A stretch of 64,000 nucleotides of DNA from Monilinia fructicola (Eukaryota > Ascomycota > Leotiomycetes > Helotiales > Sclerotiniaceae), in the NCBI GenBank assembly GCA_008692225.1, contig VICG01000001.1:2277001-2341000 (forward strand), in the 5' to 3' direction. A program made the position numbers and the translations under genes. Numbering within the stretch: the stretch's first letter is position 1; every line of letters starts with the position of its first letter. Under the pieces are notes generated by a model. The model made no database searches. It saw nothing but the letters and a program-made list of their open reading frames with translations, and was not told the origin of the DNA. Positions 11,675-25,760 of the stretch are shown here, one piece after another.

Positions 11675-11933
11675 TGTTGTTACTTCTTGATAGGAGGAGC
11701 TCTCTACTATCACGGTGATTATACTACTTATGTTGGCATTACCGCATGGATGAGAGATGCTTGCCCAAACGTGGGGCGGGTACTCCCACCGCTCCGTATA
11801 CATCTGACGACTAACCACTTCAAGCTAGCGCAAGGCTGAGAAGGCGGACATTGGAAATTTATACTATGGATATCGAAATCATATTATCCCAAGCTCCAAT
11901 ACGACGCGAAAACGACTTTTGAGTATCGACAAA
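11675..11933. promoter_or_regulatory. Shared divergent promoter of ARPC1 and the snRNP gene
   Basis: Only 259 bp separate the two start codons, so both 5' UTRs and both core promoters must lie here. No TATA box or obvious paired factor site was identified. Confidence 0.6.
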
Positions 11934-12609
11934 ATGAGTGCCGCAGCAAAGAACGTTCCAGCCAGGACGTCATTCCCTCCAAACCAAACCATCTATATCA
12001 CCAATCTACCTTCGGCGAAGATTCAAAAAGATGATTTACGACGAGAGCTTTACACATTATGCTCGACTTATGGGCCAGTCCTTGATGTGGTAGCTCTCAA
12101 GTCAATGAAGATGAGGGGCCAAGCACATGTAGTATACAGAGATATTCAGACCGCGACTCAAGCTATGAGGGCATTACAAGGGTTCGACTTTCTCGGTCGT
12201 GAAATGGTTAGTCGAGATTTCACATTTTCATTGCTCACTGCTTGAGATAATCGATGGCTGACATTTATCTGACTAGAAAATCCAATATGCCAAATCAAAG
12301 TCAGATACCATTGCGAAATTGGACGGTACCTTCCGTATGCCTTCTGCGGCAGCTGGTGCTGTGACGGCTACAGAGTTGCAACAAAGCATTTTCAATGCGC
12401 CACCCTCTGCAGCCACTACGACGACCACTTTACCACCCCCACCCCCACCATCAACTCTTCAGGTTCCAGCCCCTGCCTCTGATCATGATATGCAAGATGC
12501 AAAAAGCCCAGGTGCAAGCATTGTTGGACAGAAAAGACGTCGGGACGAAGAGGAGGAAGAGGATAGTGAAGGAGATGTTGCAATGGACGAAGACAGTGAT
12601 GATGATTAG
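11934..12609 (+). CDS. MSL1: U2B''/U1A-like snRNP RNA-binding protein (single RRM)
   Basis: Exons 11934-12206 and 12277-12609 give 201 aa. One RRM occupies about residues 17-103: RNP2 is IYITNL and RNP1 is RGQAHVVY, with the splice restoring GREMKIQYAKSKSDTIAK. NQTIYITNLPSAKIQKDDLR closely follows the U1A/U2B''/SNF pattern. The tail is Pro/Ala rich, with a basic GQKRRRDEEEEE patch and an acidic end. Only one RRM is present; animal U1A/U2B'' have two, whereas yeast Msl1 has one. Expected role is binding stem-loop IV of U2 snRNA in the spliceosome. Translation starts at ATG 11934; no upstream in-frame ATG exists. The name is given by similarity and could equally cover the U1A role. Confidence 0.88.
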
Positions 12610-12964
12610 CGAATGGTGATGTTGCATTGTATGGGCAAGGCGTTTGGGATCTGGGCGTATTGGTTCTGGTCACAGAGTTTTCGGCTAAAGGATCTAAAAG
12701 GGCTACGGCCCCTATACAAGTCGTATATGAAGTACATTGAGCTCTAATGATAAGTCAGATATAATTTGTGCAATATTCTGCATTTTTCGCTCTGGTATAA
12801 TAAGTGTACATACCAATCCCGGTTATGTCCCAAACTTGCAAAAGTTTCGTCGAGTGTTACTTTCAGAATATGAAATCTTAAGTTCTAAATTAGATCTCGC
12901 ATCCAAGTATGGAATTTCTGTAGATGCGAGGCCTTCACGAGCTAATGTATGAATCACTCGTACT

Positions 12965-13815
12965 CTATAAATCTTCCTGGGCCATTTCATGAGGCATCCA
13001 CAGACCCACGCATCCGCCTACCAAGCCAAGCCACAACATCAGATACTCATTTGCAGGACAGTCAAAATTCTCCATTGCCTCTTTTGTTTGACACGGATGA
13101 ATGAAAAAGGCGGGCACGTCAGTGATAGGATGCGGCTAGAAATTTGATTAGGGCATGTTCTAGAGTATGATTCAGGGCTCTCACAGCAGCGGAAATTCCA
13201 CCCATAACTCCTATTGCACGAAGCTGGCTTTTATACTCTTCTGGCACGAGATGCCGGTAAACAGAATTTATGTCAAATGTAGGCTCACCCATCGGTAAGT
13301 CATGAAGGGTGAACCATAAGGTCGGCATTCTATAAGTGGGGTGGAGGTGAATTTCGTAAGAAACATAAGGCTGGTGAGAATATAAACTGTATTGCGGGAG
13401 AGTATCACCGTTTGTGGTCGAAGACTTGTTCAGGCACAAGGCTTCCTATATCCTGTCAACAAATCCGGATATTCACAGAAAATCAGTATGACCAAAGAGA
13501 ATCACTAACGTCGTCCCCATCCTCATCCATCATATCCACCTCTTGGCTTGGGGCAGAAACTGGAGTATACCCGCTGCTCAAATTGCTGAGGGCAAGTAAT
13601 AGATCGTCGTCATCCTGCGGTGGATGTAGTAATCGGATAACTTCAACATAGCATGACCCAGTAGTTGCAGTTCGTCCCATACGTAGCTTGAGATTCTTCC
13701 TTGCTGCACCTAATTCTGCCCTAATGTATCTCCGATCAAGAAACGCACACGCAAGCTCAAACTCTTCCTCCGTGAGATATGGCCACTGACGATATTCATC
13801 GCGGTGTATCGACAT
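12965..13815 (-). CDS. ATG10: Autophagy E2-like conjugating enzyme Atg10
   Basis: Exons 13815-13510, 13445-13185 and 13135-12965 splice in phase to 245 aa. The N-terminus (YLTEEEFELACAFLDRR) is typical of Atg10. The core has YVEVIRLLHPP, then YEIHLHPTYRMPTLWFTLHD, and the last exon supplies HPITDVPAFFIHPCQTKEAM. The cysteine of the HPC motif (residue 204) is the expected catalytic residue that accepts Atg12 from Atg7 and passes it to Atg5. An acidic loop (VDMMDEDGDD) lies between conserved blocks. Without the third exon the protein would lack its active site, so that exon is decisive. The gene converges on the snRNP gene. The frame is clean. Confidence 0.93.
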
Positions 13816-14598
13816 GATGACTTAGCACTGGCTAAAGAGTAAAACAATTCGACTCGCAAGGGTACCGCAATATCGATACCGTCTGTTACAACCGGAACAT
13901 AAGTATTTGATATTCCATTACGAGAAGCTCTACTTATCCGAATGCAGAATCAAAGCCGATCCACTTTTAACCTCACAGGTAGGTTACTGTAAAGGGAGTG
14001 CGAAAGGGCGAAACTCCAGCTGTGAGAGTTTGTCCCACTGAGATTCTCTTTCAGAACATGGAAGTCGTCGGCTAGGTACTAGGTAGGGCAATAAGTCGCA
14101 ACTATCTAGTTACCTATTCTGAGGTATTCTGCGAATGAATGAAAGTATGTAAGTAGTTCTATTTTGACTTACTAAGTAGGTTTTTCGCTACAGGATCCAG
14201 ATATAACATAACATAGCACAGCACAGATAACGCTAAACGACTCAACCATGGGCTAGAGTGACATCAATTATGAAATTGCTTTGGAATCGTCGTTCGTCCG
14301 TTATCAATCATATATGGCGGCGGTGTTGTGATGATTTCCAAATTGTATGAAGATCATGCAAGGTAAGGAGCACAAACGGAGTACGAGGCTGAAAGAAAGT
14401 CTGTAATTTATTCCCCCCAAGGCTCGGTAAGTACACCTTACGTGTACTGTTCTCTGTGTAGGTATCGAGGTATACTACAGTATGTACAGCTAGCTGTGTC
14501 CTCGATGCCATTTAATCAACTTCAATTATTTAACTTTTATTCATCCGTGTGTTTGTTTATAGTCACTCCTTCTAGTAATGAAATGATTTGAAGTTTCC
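13816..14598. promoter_or_regulatory. Divergent intergenic region between ATG10 and the GH47 gene
   Basis: About 780 bp that must carry both promoters. It contains several TAGGTA/TACCTA-type words (around 14086-14120), which recur in other intergenic regions of this window. No gene or RNA was recognised. Confidence 0.45.
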
Positions 14599-16838
<2,240 letters not shown>

Positions 16839-18172
16839 AGCCCAAAGCAAACTTGTATATAATGGATGATGATTATGTAAATTTGCTGTATTATTATTGG
16901 GTCTAGAACTTTGTTTGGCCTTTAAATGCCTTCATTATTATTACCACTCGAGGGTTGGAATAATCTAAATATAGAATCCGCTATTATCCTCTTAGTATAA
17001 CCAAATTGAGCCTTCTTGCCGCATTTCGATGGTACAAATAAAGGAATGGAGAACCGAGCTGAACGTCAGTACACTTTCCAAGGAACATTTTAATTACGAC
17101 GTTGGAATGGGTACCTACCTATCCATGTACTGATTTTAGATTCCATCTGATTATTGACTTAGTTTTCAAGATATAGCTGGACAAATGTGAACTATTGCCC
17201 TAAGTAGTGCGGTTATTCAAAACAGAATATCGATCGTCCAAATCAGTATTGTACACAGACATTTATCATTTTAACTGGTGTACCTTTGACAGCTAAACGA
17301 TCCGAGCTGTACGGAGTAAGTGCTAAAGCTAATGTTACATACTGTATGTATGACATTGAAGTCAGAAAAAACAAACATTTACAAGCGTTAATCGCATGAA
17401 GTTCGAATTTAATTTCTTTTAATGGATCATACTACTCACGCTGTACAATATACAGTTTGGTGTGACGATGGGTTACAATTGCACAGCACAAATCGGTTAC
17501 GCCACGAACACTAGGTAAGGTTAGCACCTTTTGTCTAAAATCTAGGATGTTATACCCCTATTTGACCTACTCGGCAATGGTGACACCTCAATAGCATGTT
17601 GAGGAGCTTTTCAATACTGAGTTTGATACGTTTGATACGTTTGATGATGCTATTCAATCATATCCAGAGGTCGTTTGCAATAATCTTTTAAATGATGTTT
17701 ATCCGTTTACTAGTAGTTCTAGGGCGTGCAGAGGAAACAGGGGTCCTAGGCATATTACTCCATACAGTAGGTAAGCCCTACGTAGCGCCCCCATACCCCA
17801 AATTAAGCTCATCATGTCCAATCAACTAGAGCAATTTTACGAAAAAGATAAGCCTTCCAGGTTTATTCGAAGAGATAACTGTGCCTTCGATCGGTCTTCC
17901 GATCCTTCTCATCCTCTCTCTCCTCCTCTCTTCACGGGCTCTCTTAAACATCTCTTATCATACATATCCTACAATATATGTAGGAAATCAAAAGGGACAA
18001 TGCCATATATTATCACTTACACGACGCTTGAGCTGTTGAAAAGCAATTGAAGGCTCTCCTGATTGTTCGAGATAACTCAGCCTCACGGGCCGCTCCCGAG
18101 AGCGATATCTTTACTAGAAATCACCATTACCTCCTACAGCATATGCGAATTGGAATTACCAAGAATATCAAG
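16839..18172. other. Gene-free stretch upstream of the permease
   Basis: About 1.3 kb of AT-rich sequence with stops in all frames. A small GATACGTTT tandem lies near 17625-17645 and a TACCTACCTA word near 17111. It should include the permease promoter; no other feature seen. Confidence 0.4.
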
Positions 18173-20249
18173 ATGAATAGTTTCAAGACGAAGGACGTCG
18201 AGAAAGGCTCGGTCTACCCCGACAAGGACCAATCCACAACTCCGGATTATAGCAGTGGACGTGGTGAACCGAGTTACGAACAGATAACGCAAATACAGCA
18301 TAGCATAGCACGGCGCTTTGTGGAAAGCTTCAAACGGGACCCGAACCTCACCATGACCCCGCCTGGGGTCGTTGGCGCAAATGGAAGGGTGTTCCATGCC
18401 GAAATTGCGGCGGAGGCAACGGCGACATCACCTCTCGCACGAAAGTTGAAAGGAAGACATCTGCAGATGATTGCGATTGGGGGTTCAATAGGTTAGTTGC
18501 TTGACTCGCCGCTCAACATGCCATTACTGAGTTATCTTCGGGGACAGGCACCGGACTTTTCGTTGCTTCGGGCAAATCTCTCGCAATAGGTGGACCTGCA
18601 TCTCTTATCATCTGCTTTACTCTCATTGGACTTATGCTATACTGTACGGTACACGCTTTGGGGGAAATGGCTGTTCTCTTCCCGGTTTCTGGATCCTTTT
18701 CAGCCTACTCGACTCGATTTTTGGATCCGGCTTGGGGATTTGCTATGGGATGGGTATGAGAATCCGAGTTGTTGTGATAACTGGCATCAAACTAATTCCT
18801 GCTAAATAGAACTATGCGATGCAATGGCTTGTCGTTCTCCCGCTGGAAATCATCGCGGCATCTATCACAATTGACTTCTGGGATACAGAACAGAGATACA
18901 ACCATGCTATATTTGTCACGGTATTTCTTTTCACAATCATCGGCATAAATATGTTCGGGGTGAAGGGGTATGGAGAAGCGGAGTTTTTTCTTTGCCCTAG
19001 TCAAAGTGGTAGCTATTATTGGATATATGTACGTTCATCATCCATTCTCATCTCAAGTTATGACGTGTGCTGGCACGTCGTCTTTCTGAGAGTTCGGAAA
19101 TGCCGGAAGTGTTGTTGTATGGATACCAACTTTTAGGCCTGGTTCAAAAATTGCCCAATTTGATACGCGAAACTGACTCTATGCACAGACTTCTAGCCAT
19201 AATTCTTAATTGCGGGGGTAGCCTTGAGGAAGGGTATGTAGCTGGTCAGCTGTGGAATAATCCAGGCGCTTTCAATAATGGCTTCAAAGGCTTGTGTAGC
19301 GTTTTTGTCACGGCGGCATTTGCTTTTGCCGGTACCGAATTAGTAGGCCTCGCTGCTGCCGAAACCCAAAACCCTAGAAAGTCATTGCCGACGGCGGTGA
19401 AACAAGTATTCTGGCGAATCACTCTTTTTCTATATCGTCTCGCTTACTCTCGTTGGACTCCTCGTTCCTTATACCGACAAAAGACTGCTCACAGCTGGGA
19501 GTGCAAACGCTGCGGCAAGTCCCTTTGTTATTTCTATTCAAAATGCGGGGATAACGGTGCTTCCTTCTGTCATGAATGCGGTCATTTTGGTTGCTGTGTT
19601 ATCAGTAGGCAATTCCTCAATATTTGGGTCTTCCAGAACTCTTGCAGCATTAGCAGATCAGGGGCAAGCTCCTAAGATCTTGGCCTATGTCGATCGAAAA
19701 GGACGCCCTATCGTATCTATCGGAGTGTCGTCAGCACTTGGGTTTCTTGCTTATGCAGCGGATTCTGGTGCCCAGGGAACTGTTCTCGATTGGATGCTGG
19801 CATTATCTGGGCTCTCTTCAATTTTTACTTGGGGATCTATCTGCCTCGCCCATATCCGTTTTCGACGCGCTTGGAGACTCCAAGGGCACAGCTTAGACGA
19901 GTTAGCCTTTCGTTCTCAACCAGGCGTCTTTGGCTCCTGGATTGGTTTCCTATTCAATGTCCTGATCCTTATTGCGCAGTTCTGGACTGGCGCATGGCCC
20001 ACAGACTACGAAAACATGACAGCACTTGCACAATGCCGAAGTTTTTTCATAGCATATTTGGCCGCACCTATTGTGATTGTATTCTATGTGGGATACAAGG
20101 TTTGGTACAGAACTTCGGTGATGAGGTCCATGGATATGGATCTGAAGACGGGGATTCGTGGTCTTGATTTGCCAGCGTTAATAGCAGAAGAGAGAGCAGA
20201 AAAGGCATCGTGGCCAAAGTGGAAAAGAATATACAAGACGGTCTGCTAA
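18173..20249 (+). CDS. Amino-acid permease, APC superfamily (two apparent frameshifts)
   Basis: Exons 18173-18491, 18548-18753, 18810-19028 and 19189-20249. The protein has a cytosolic N-tail, LKGRHLQMIAIGGSIGTGLF at the start of TM1, the GEMAVLFPVSGSF block, FAFAGTELVGLAAAETQNP in TM6, and a C-terminal tail. This is the yeast amino-acid transporter family: 12-TM, proton-coupled, plasma membrane. Two extra T bases break the frame, in the run at 18984-18989 and in the run at 19425-19429. Removing one T from each gives EFFFALVKVVAIIG and RITLFYIVSLTLVG and a CDS of exactly 601 codons. Intron 3 (160 bp) is long for this window. The substrate cannot be assigned. It is a sequencing error or a recent pseudogene; I favour error. 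ATG 18173 was chosen; an in-frame ATG 30 bp upstream is possible. Confidence 0.85.
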
Positions 20250-21626
20250 TAATTCAAACATGGGGTATTATGATAACGCGGGTGCATTGGGAGTTTTATC
20301 GTTGGAGGAGCTTTTTATCAGCAGGAGATACCATGTGATTTTGGCGTTCAACAAAGTTTTGAGACGGAGGATGTTCATTGATCTACTGGAAACATGTCAT
20401 GATCCTTCAGCGCGATAGTAGTATTTCCTTAAAATGTAGAAGAATTATTACTTAATATAACCATATTCCGGATACCACTCAACACCGGTAGACCTCTCTC
20501 AAAAAGCTTCTAAGCGCAACCAATCGGCGCGTTCTTAAGCTTGATATAAGGTAAGACTTAACAGTAACAATGCAAAGTTCTCGCTACTCCCAAAGCCGAG
20601 GCCTAATGTCAGAACTCTATACATCTGGGTCTAGAACACGAAGTATACAAATACAACTAATTATCCGCTCATCAAAGGGCGTAGGGCCAAGGCGCCCGTT
20701 CTGTCTATATGTACAGTACGTACATTAGATACGTACTAGAGTTAGTTATAACTAATTATCTTCTCTTCTCTTCTCTTCTCTTCTTGCATTGATAAATTTC
20801 GATCACGTAGCTATGGGCGCATACAGGTGCAGATATTTTGTGCCATTCTGCTTGCAGCAAGAACATAGCGCAGTCGAAGGGTTGCTGTAATATGCTTGGG
20901 GTTTTCTGGAGTGGTACAGTAGCAAATCGTGTTGGTGGTGTGCAGGATTGGCACTTGGCGATGGGCTGTGGTTTTTTCGTTTTCCTATTTAGCCCACGGT
21001 AATCATTGGTGGGTGATGACTCGGGGGAGGGAGAAATGCTTGGCTGGCCAGTTAGCTTCAACGGCGGTTGAATGGTTGGCGTGGGTGGGGGGGCAGGGCT
21101 CAAATGCTGCTATTGTAGCTAGCGAGGCTAGTGAGGGGAAGGAAGGTGGAAGGGGAACTGGCGCTCGTGGTGGATTTACAGTATAACTGTCGCTGCATGT
21201 TAGAGTAAAATCTTATGCTTGTAAGTACCCCTCTAGCAACTAGTGGTGGATATAAAGCTGGATTGGGTGATTGGCTCGGGAGGCTCGGGAGACTAGGATG
21301 TTTTGTCTGCAACCTGGGGATTTTCTCATGATGGCTGACTGGATTTTGGTATCCATGTATCTCCGGACTGTATGTTATGGAATTCTGCGAGTGTGAAGGT
21401 GGATATCGTTGAAAGATAAGGAAGGTAGGATGGATGGATGACAAAGGTTGGCCACGCGCAGGTACACTAGATGTATACATGGTGCGAAGGTGTCTGTTTA
21501 AAGGACACTCATATTTTCGATTTGGCATCTCTCCTTGAATCTTTGTCAATTCTTTTTTCCTTCTTGGCCCTTCTGTTTGACAGTTGTCGTGGATCTTGAG
21601 TGGATAAAGCTGATTGGTCCTTCAAG
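20250..21626. other. Gene-free stretch with a TTCTC microsatellite
   Basis: About 1.4 kb between two plus-strand genes. It holds a short (TTCTC)n tract at about 20760-20783. No supported gene on either strand. Confidence 0.4.
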
Positions 21627-23343
21627 ATGTTGGCCAAGCAAGCTCTCTTCGTTTCTGCACTCTTACCCTTGATTCAAGGACAGGACTCTTCGCCAGAGAC
21701 CGTTTTGGGTGTTTATATCTTTCATCGTCATGGAGATCGTACTGCCAAAGCCCACGCTCCAACCGAACTCACGGAACTTGGTTATGCTCAAGTATTCGCT
21801 TCTGGAAGTTACTATCGAAAACGATACATCGATGCCAATGCAACTTCTCCTCTTTACCGGATCAGTCCAGACATAGCCAAAACTTCTCAATTGAACGTTG
21901 AAGCGCCGGCCGATGCTGTGCTTCAAAATTCGGCAGCTGGGTTCCTTCAAGGTTTGTATCCACCTGTTGGTGCCACATTGGGTAGTCAAACACTTGCCAA
22001 TGGCACAATTGTTGAAGCACCATTGGGCGGCTTTCAACTCATTCCTGTCAACACTGTCTCGACAGCATCATCGAGCGCCAATTCTGAGAATTCGGCCTGG
22101 TTGCAAGGTTCCAGTGGCTGTAGTAATGCCATCACTAGCTCCAACAACTACTTCTACTCCGAGGAATATATGAATTTGTTAAACTCGACAAAAGGGTTCT
22201 ACCAGAGCATCCTCCCTGTCATCAACACCACATTCAACGCTACTCAGAATAGCTTCAAGAATGCGTACTCAAGTAAGACTAGAGCTCGTTTGCCGCTCTT
22301 GGTACAGCCTTATTGACCAGATTAGTTTATGACTATGTTCACGTCTCTACCATCCACAACTCAACCATCCCATCGGATGACCTTCTCACAAACGAGACGC
22401 TCTCCCAACTGCAGGACCTCGCCAGCATCCACGAGTTCAACCTCGCATACAATGCTTCAGAACCAATTCGCGCAATTGCAGGATCTACATTGGCCGCACA
22501 AATGTAAGTCTATGGCCCGTCCAAACCCACCCAAAATCCCCCGACAAAAGTCTCTCCTCCACGTTCCATCCTCCTCTCAACCCAAAACAAACCAAGACAT
22601 CTCCCCCCTCCTTCCTGCGCACAACCAACCCCCCCCCCCCAACCCCCAGCTAACCTCCCTCCCCCCAGCCTCCAACAACTAAACCACACCATCACCACCC
22701 AATCCGCCACCCCCCTCACCATCCAATTCGGCGCCTACGCCTCCTTCCTCTCCTTCTTCGGCCTCTCGGGCCTCGCCGCCCTCTCCCCCACCTTCACCAC
22801 CATCGTCGACTACGCCTCCTCCATGACCTTCGAGCTCATCACCAACCAGACCCTCGCTCCCTCCAGCGCCAGCTACCCCCACCCACCGCCATCTCCGTCC
22901 GCTTCTCCTTCTCCAACGGCCCCGCCTCCGCCTCCGCCTCCACCCTCACCCCGCACCCCCTCTTCGCGCAGCCGGCCCTCGAACTCCCGTGGTCGACGTT
23001 CGCCGCCGAGATGAACCGCTTTGCGGTGGGGACCGCGCGCACTGGTGTCGGGTGTGCGGGGACGGGAATCAGGGAGGCGTCTGTGCGGAGAGTGCGGCAT
23101 CGGGGTCTTCTTCTTCTTCTTCTTCTTCTCCTTCTCCTTCTTCTTCTCCTTCTTCTGCTTCTTCCGCAGGGGGGATGTCGAGGGTGGTGGCGGGGGCGAT
23201 TGGGGCGGTGGTGACGTTGGGGTGGTGGTGGGGGTGGGGCGTTGGGGGCGCTGGTCGCGGGGTGGAGGGTGGTGAGGAGGGGGGTGCGGGTGGGCATCGG
23301 GTGTGGGGTTGGGGGTGCGGGTCAATTGGGGGGAAGTAGGTAG
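21627..23343 (+). CDS. Secreted histidine-type acid phosphatase, C-terminally anchored (multiple apparent frameshifts)
   Basis: The N-terminus MLAKQALFVSALLPLIQGQ is a signal peptide. VYIFHRHGDRT carries the RHGxR phosphohistidine motif of branch-2 histidine phosphatases. Coding continues through VYDYVHVSTIHNSTI and an intron from 22504 to about 22668, then FGAYASFLSFFGLSG, ELPWSTFAAEMNRF, WCRVCGDGNQGGVC, a Ser run and a membrane segment (GGMSRVVAGAIGAVVTLG). Frames change at about 22878 (C run), 23028 (G4), 23220 and 23239 (G runs). A fifth break near 22275-22307 is either a very short 35-bp intron or another indel. I do not see the usual HD proton-donor pair, so activity may be atypical. 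The last exon is much more GC-rich than exon 1. The protein is likely surface-attached and acts on extracellular phosphomonoesters. Confidence 0.75.
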
Positions 23344-23781
23344 AGGCGTAGGTAGGCATGTGCAGAGGGAGCAATGATGATTACTAGACATCAGGTAGGT
23401 GGTGCAGGGCGACCATGATGACAGTGTTATTTATTTATTTTTTCACACTCACATAGACAGCCGATGACCGGGGACAACCAAGTATCCAGGGTGTGTTTTT
23501 CAACATTTGCTCATTCTGTTGACTGATTGTTCGTGTATCCTACACCCGGGCAAATACCGAGTAGGTAGTAATCTACTACACGAGTACTCCATATACCGTA
23601 AACTTTCGATGCGTGGTTCCTTTTATACTACCGCCCAATGCATAATAAGACATAATACTCCTCATAAAGGCTTCATCAAACCATGCCATGCGCTTCAAAA
23701 CCAGCGCTCAACCCAAATTCAAACTACGCCAACCGCAGACGATGCAGCGCTATGCAATCAAACACCAACATCAAAAAAACA
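23344..23781. other. Gene-free stretch between convergent acid phosphatase and CDC6
   Basis: About 440 bp holding both 3' flanks. No other feature recognised. Confidence 0.4.
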
Positions 23782-25760
23782 CTAATCCAATCCTTCCCCA
23801 TTCAAGATACTCTTCAGGATCCCTGCTCCCAATCCCTCCACCGCAGCCGCAACTTCCTTCTCTCCTACGCAGCTGGCCACTCGCTTCTCATCGCCAATAC
23901 CAACACCGGTTCCAAAGAACTTTTTGCTGGGTCTTCCTCTTCCTCTTGCCGCGCCGTTCATTACAAAGGATCCGTTTCTTCCATCTACCGGGGCAACGAG
24001 TGATAATGTCTCTAGACTTCCGACCACATCTCGAAATTCCGTGCTCGTTAATGGATGCAGAATTGCGTCCCGGGTGCAGAGCATACTGTATGTGTTGTAC
24101 AGCTGTTTAATTGTTGGGGCTAGATTATGAGATTTCGAGGGCGTGGCGAGGAGATTAGAGGATCGTGAGCGGTTGCGGGATTCAAGGGCGAGGAGGGCGC
24201 AAAGTGCGGCTTTTTGTTGGAGATTGAGAGTCTTAAGACGTTGGGTGGAGCCATTACCAAACGTAGACGCCGTGATTTTGTTGACGTGGGAAATACTTGC
24301 ACGTGGGGCAGTCTCAACAGTGAGGGTTGCGAGAGACTGGGCAAGAGTTCTTGGACGAAAAACGTTTTTGCTTGGGGTGTTTGGAATGGATGAGAGATTG
24401 ATGTTTTCTTCTAAAATTCGTTTGGAAGGACTGTCGGGAAGAACTTGATTTTTTTGAGTTCTTGCTCGTGCTTTTGCTTGGTTTCTGTTTCGATCAGATC
24501 GATTGCCCTTCGGCAGATATCAAAGGCTTTGCGTAAATCTCCCGTCTGACTTGCCACTTTTCGGGAGCAAAGTTCAATGGCTGCTGGATGGAGGAATGGA
24601 ACATAGTTTGGAGTGGCGCTATCCTTAGGAACGAGCGACTTGAGGACGTGTCATGATGACATTTTTTATCTGTGATGCGGTATATGGAAGGAATGGGAGT
24701 AATTGTGGGTGTAGATTGCGGGCCTTGAGTCGTGGTAAGAAACGATCGGTAAGGTCTAATGCATTGGCAATCCCGATGAGAATAAGGCGCGAAGATTTTT
24801 TGTAAAGACCATTCGAATAGCTTGTAGAGTATCTCTAGGTCCAGAGTGAGGATATGATCGATTTCATCCAGAGTAATCAGGTAGACATCCTTTAGTCTTC
24901 TTCCTCGAAATGAACATATTATGCAAAGTCTTCTCTTCATCGCCCTCCGAAACTTCTTCGCCACAACAAGCTTCCAAAAGTGTGCCGTACAAGTCCTTTG
25001 AGGTTTTCATACTCATACAATTGACATACATCTTGTGCAATGTGGATGACTCCTCATATTCCGTCGTAACTTCGTTGATCATGGCACTCTTTCCAGTTCC
25101 GGGTGGACCGCTCACATATATACAACCCCCACTCGTTTTTTCAACGCAATTTTCTACAAAAGTTTTCAATTCATCCTTCTCGGCTTCTCTGCCAATAAGT
25201 CGCCCAGGTTCCGAGCTGCGCGTGAAGATCTGCCGAGCTTGACTATAAACACGTCGCAATAGATCCACCAGGTGTTACAGGAGTTCGCGGAGTCCGAGGA
25301 GTCATTGGCTTGCCAGTAATTGTGACCCGATGTCGAGGAGTTACCTGAACTTTTTTCGAGAGCGCATCGCGATGACGAGGTGTTTGAGGAGTATGTGTTT
25401 GGACCAGTTTAGATGGTTCATCGATTGATGTTCTCGGTAATGCAATTTTTCTGCTTGTGAGTCCATGTTTCGAGGGAGAAGACTTGATGATGACGGGCAT
25501 AGGTTCAGACAATTCGTCAATGTCCATCGAATGAGCATCGGACTCCTCGACCACATCGCGACTCCTGCGGGTAATGAAAGGATTTTCATTCTCGTCATTG
25601 TATATTTCTGTTTTTTTATCTGACGTTTTGCGCGTGTTGATGGTACTTTGAGATCTGTCGAATGACGGTTAGAAAGTTCGGAAGATACATCGGAAATGAT
25701 TCTTCGTACCTGCTATTATTTCTTGTACTGCGGGTTCGTTTTTCCTAAGACAGAAGGCAT
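23782..25760 (-). CDS. CDC6: DNA replication licensing ATPase Cdc6/Cdc18 (six apparent frameshifts)
   Basis: Exon 1 (25760-25710) encodes MPSVLGK and is cut by one extra A; with A4 it reads GKRTRSTRNNS, the normal fungal Cdc6 start. Intron 25709-25655. The N-terminal tail is rich in TPR/TPRTP minimal CDK sites. The AAA+ core has VYSQARQIFTRSSEPGRLIG, Walker A GPPGTGKSAM, VNCMSMKTSKDLYGTLLEAC, Walker B LITLDEIDHILTL, and the sensor block LILIGIANALDLTDRFLPRL. A winged-helix region closes the protein, after the linker ending LNLQQKAALCALLALE. Cdc6 loads MCM2-7 onto ORC at origins in G1. Shifts sit near 25731, 25268, 24892, 24802, 24650 and 24455: five single-base insertions and one deletion. 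Correcting them gives exactly 640 codons. CDC6 is essential, so consensus errors are more likely than gene death. Confidence 0.93.
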
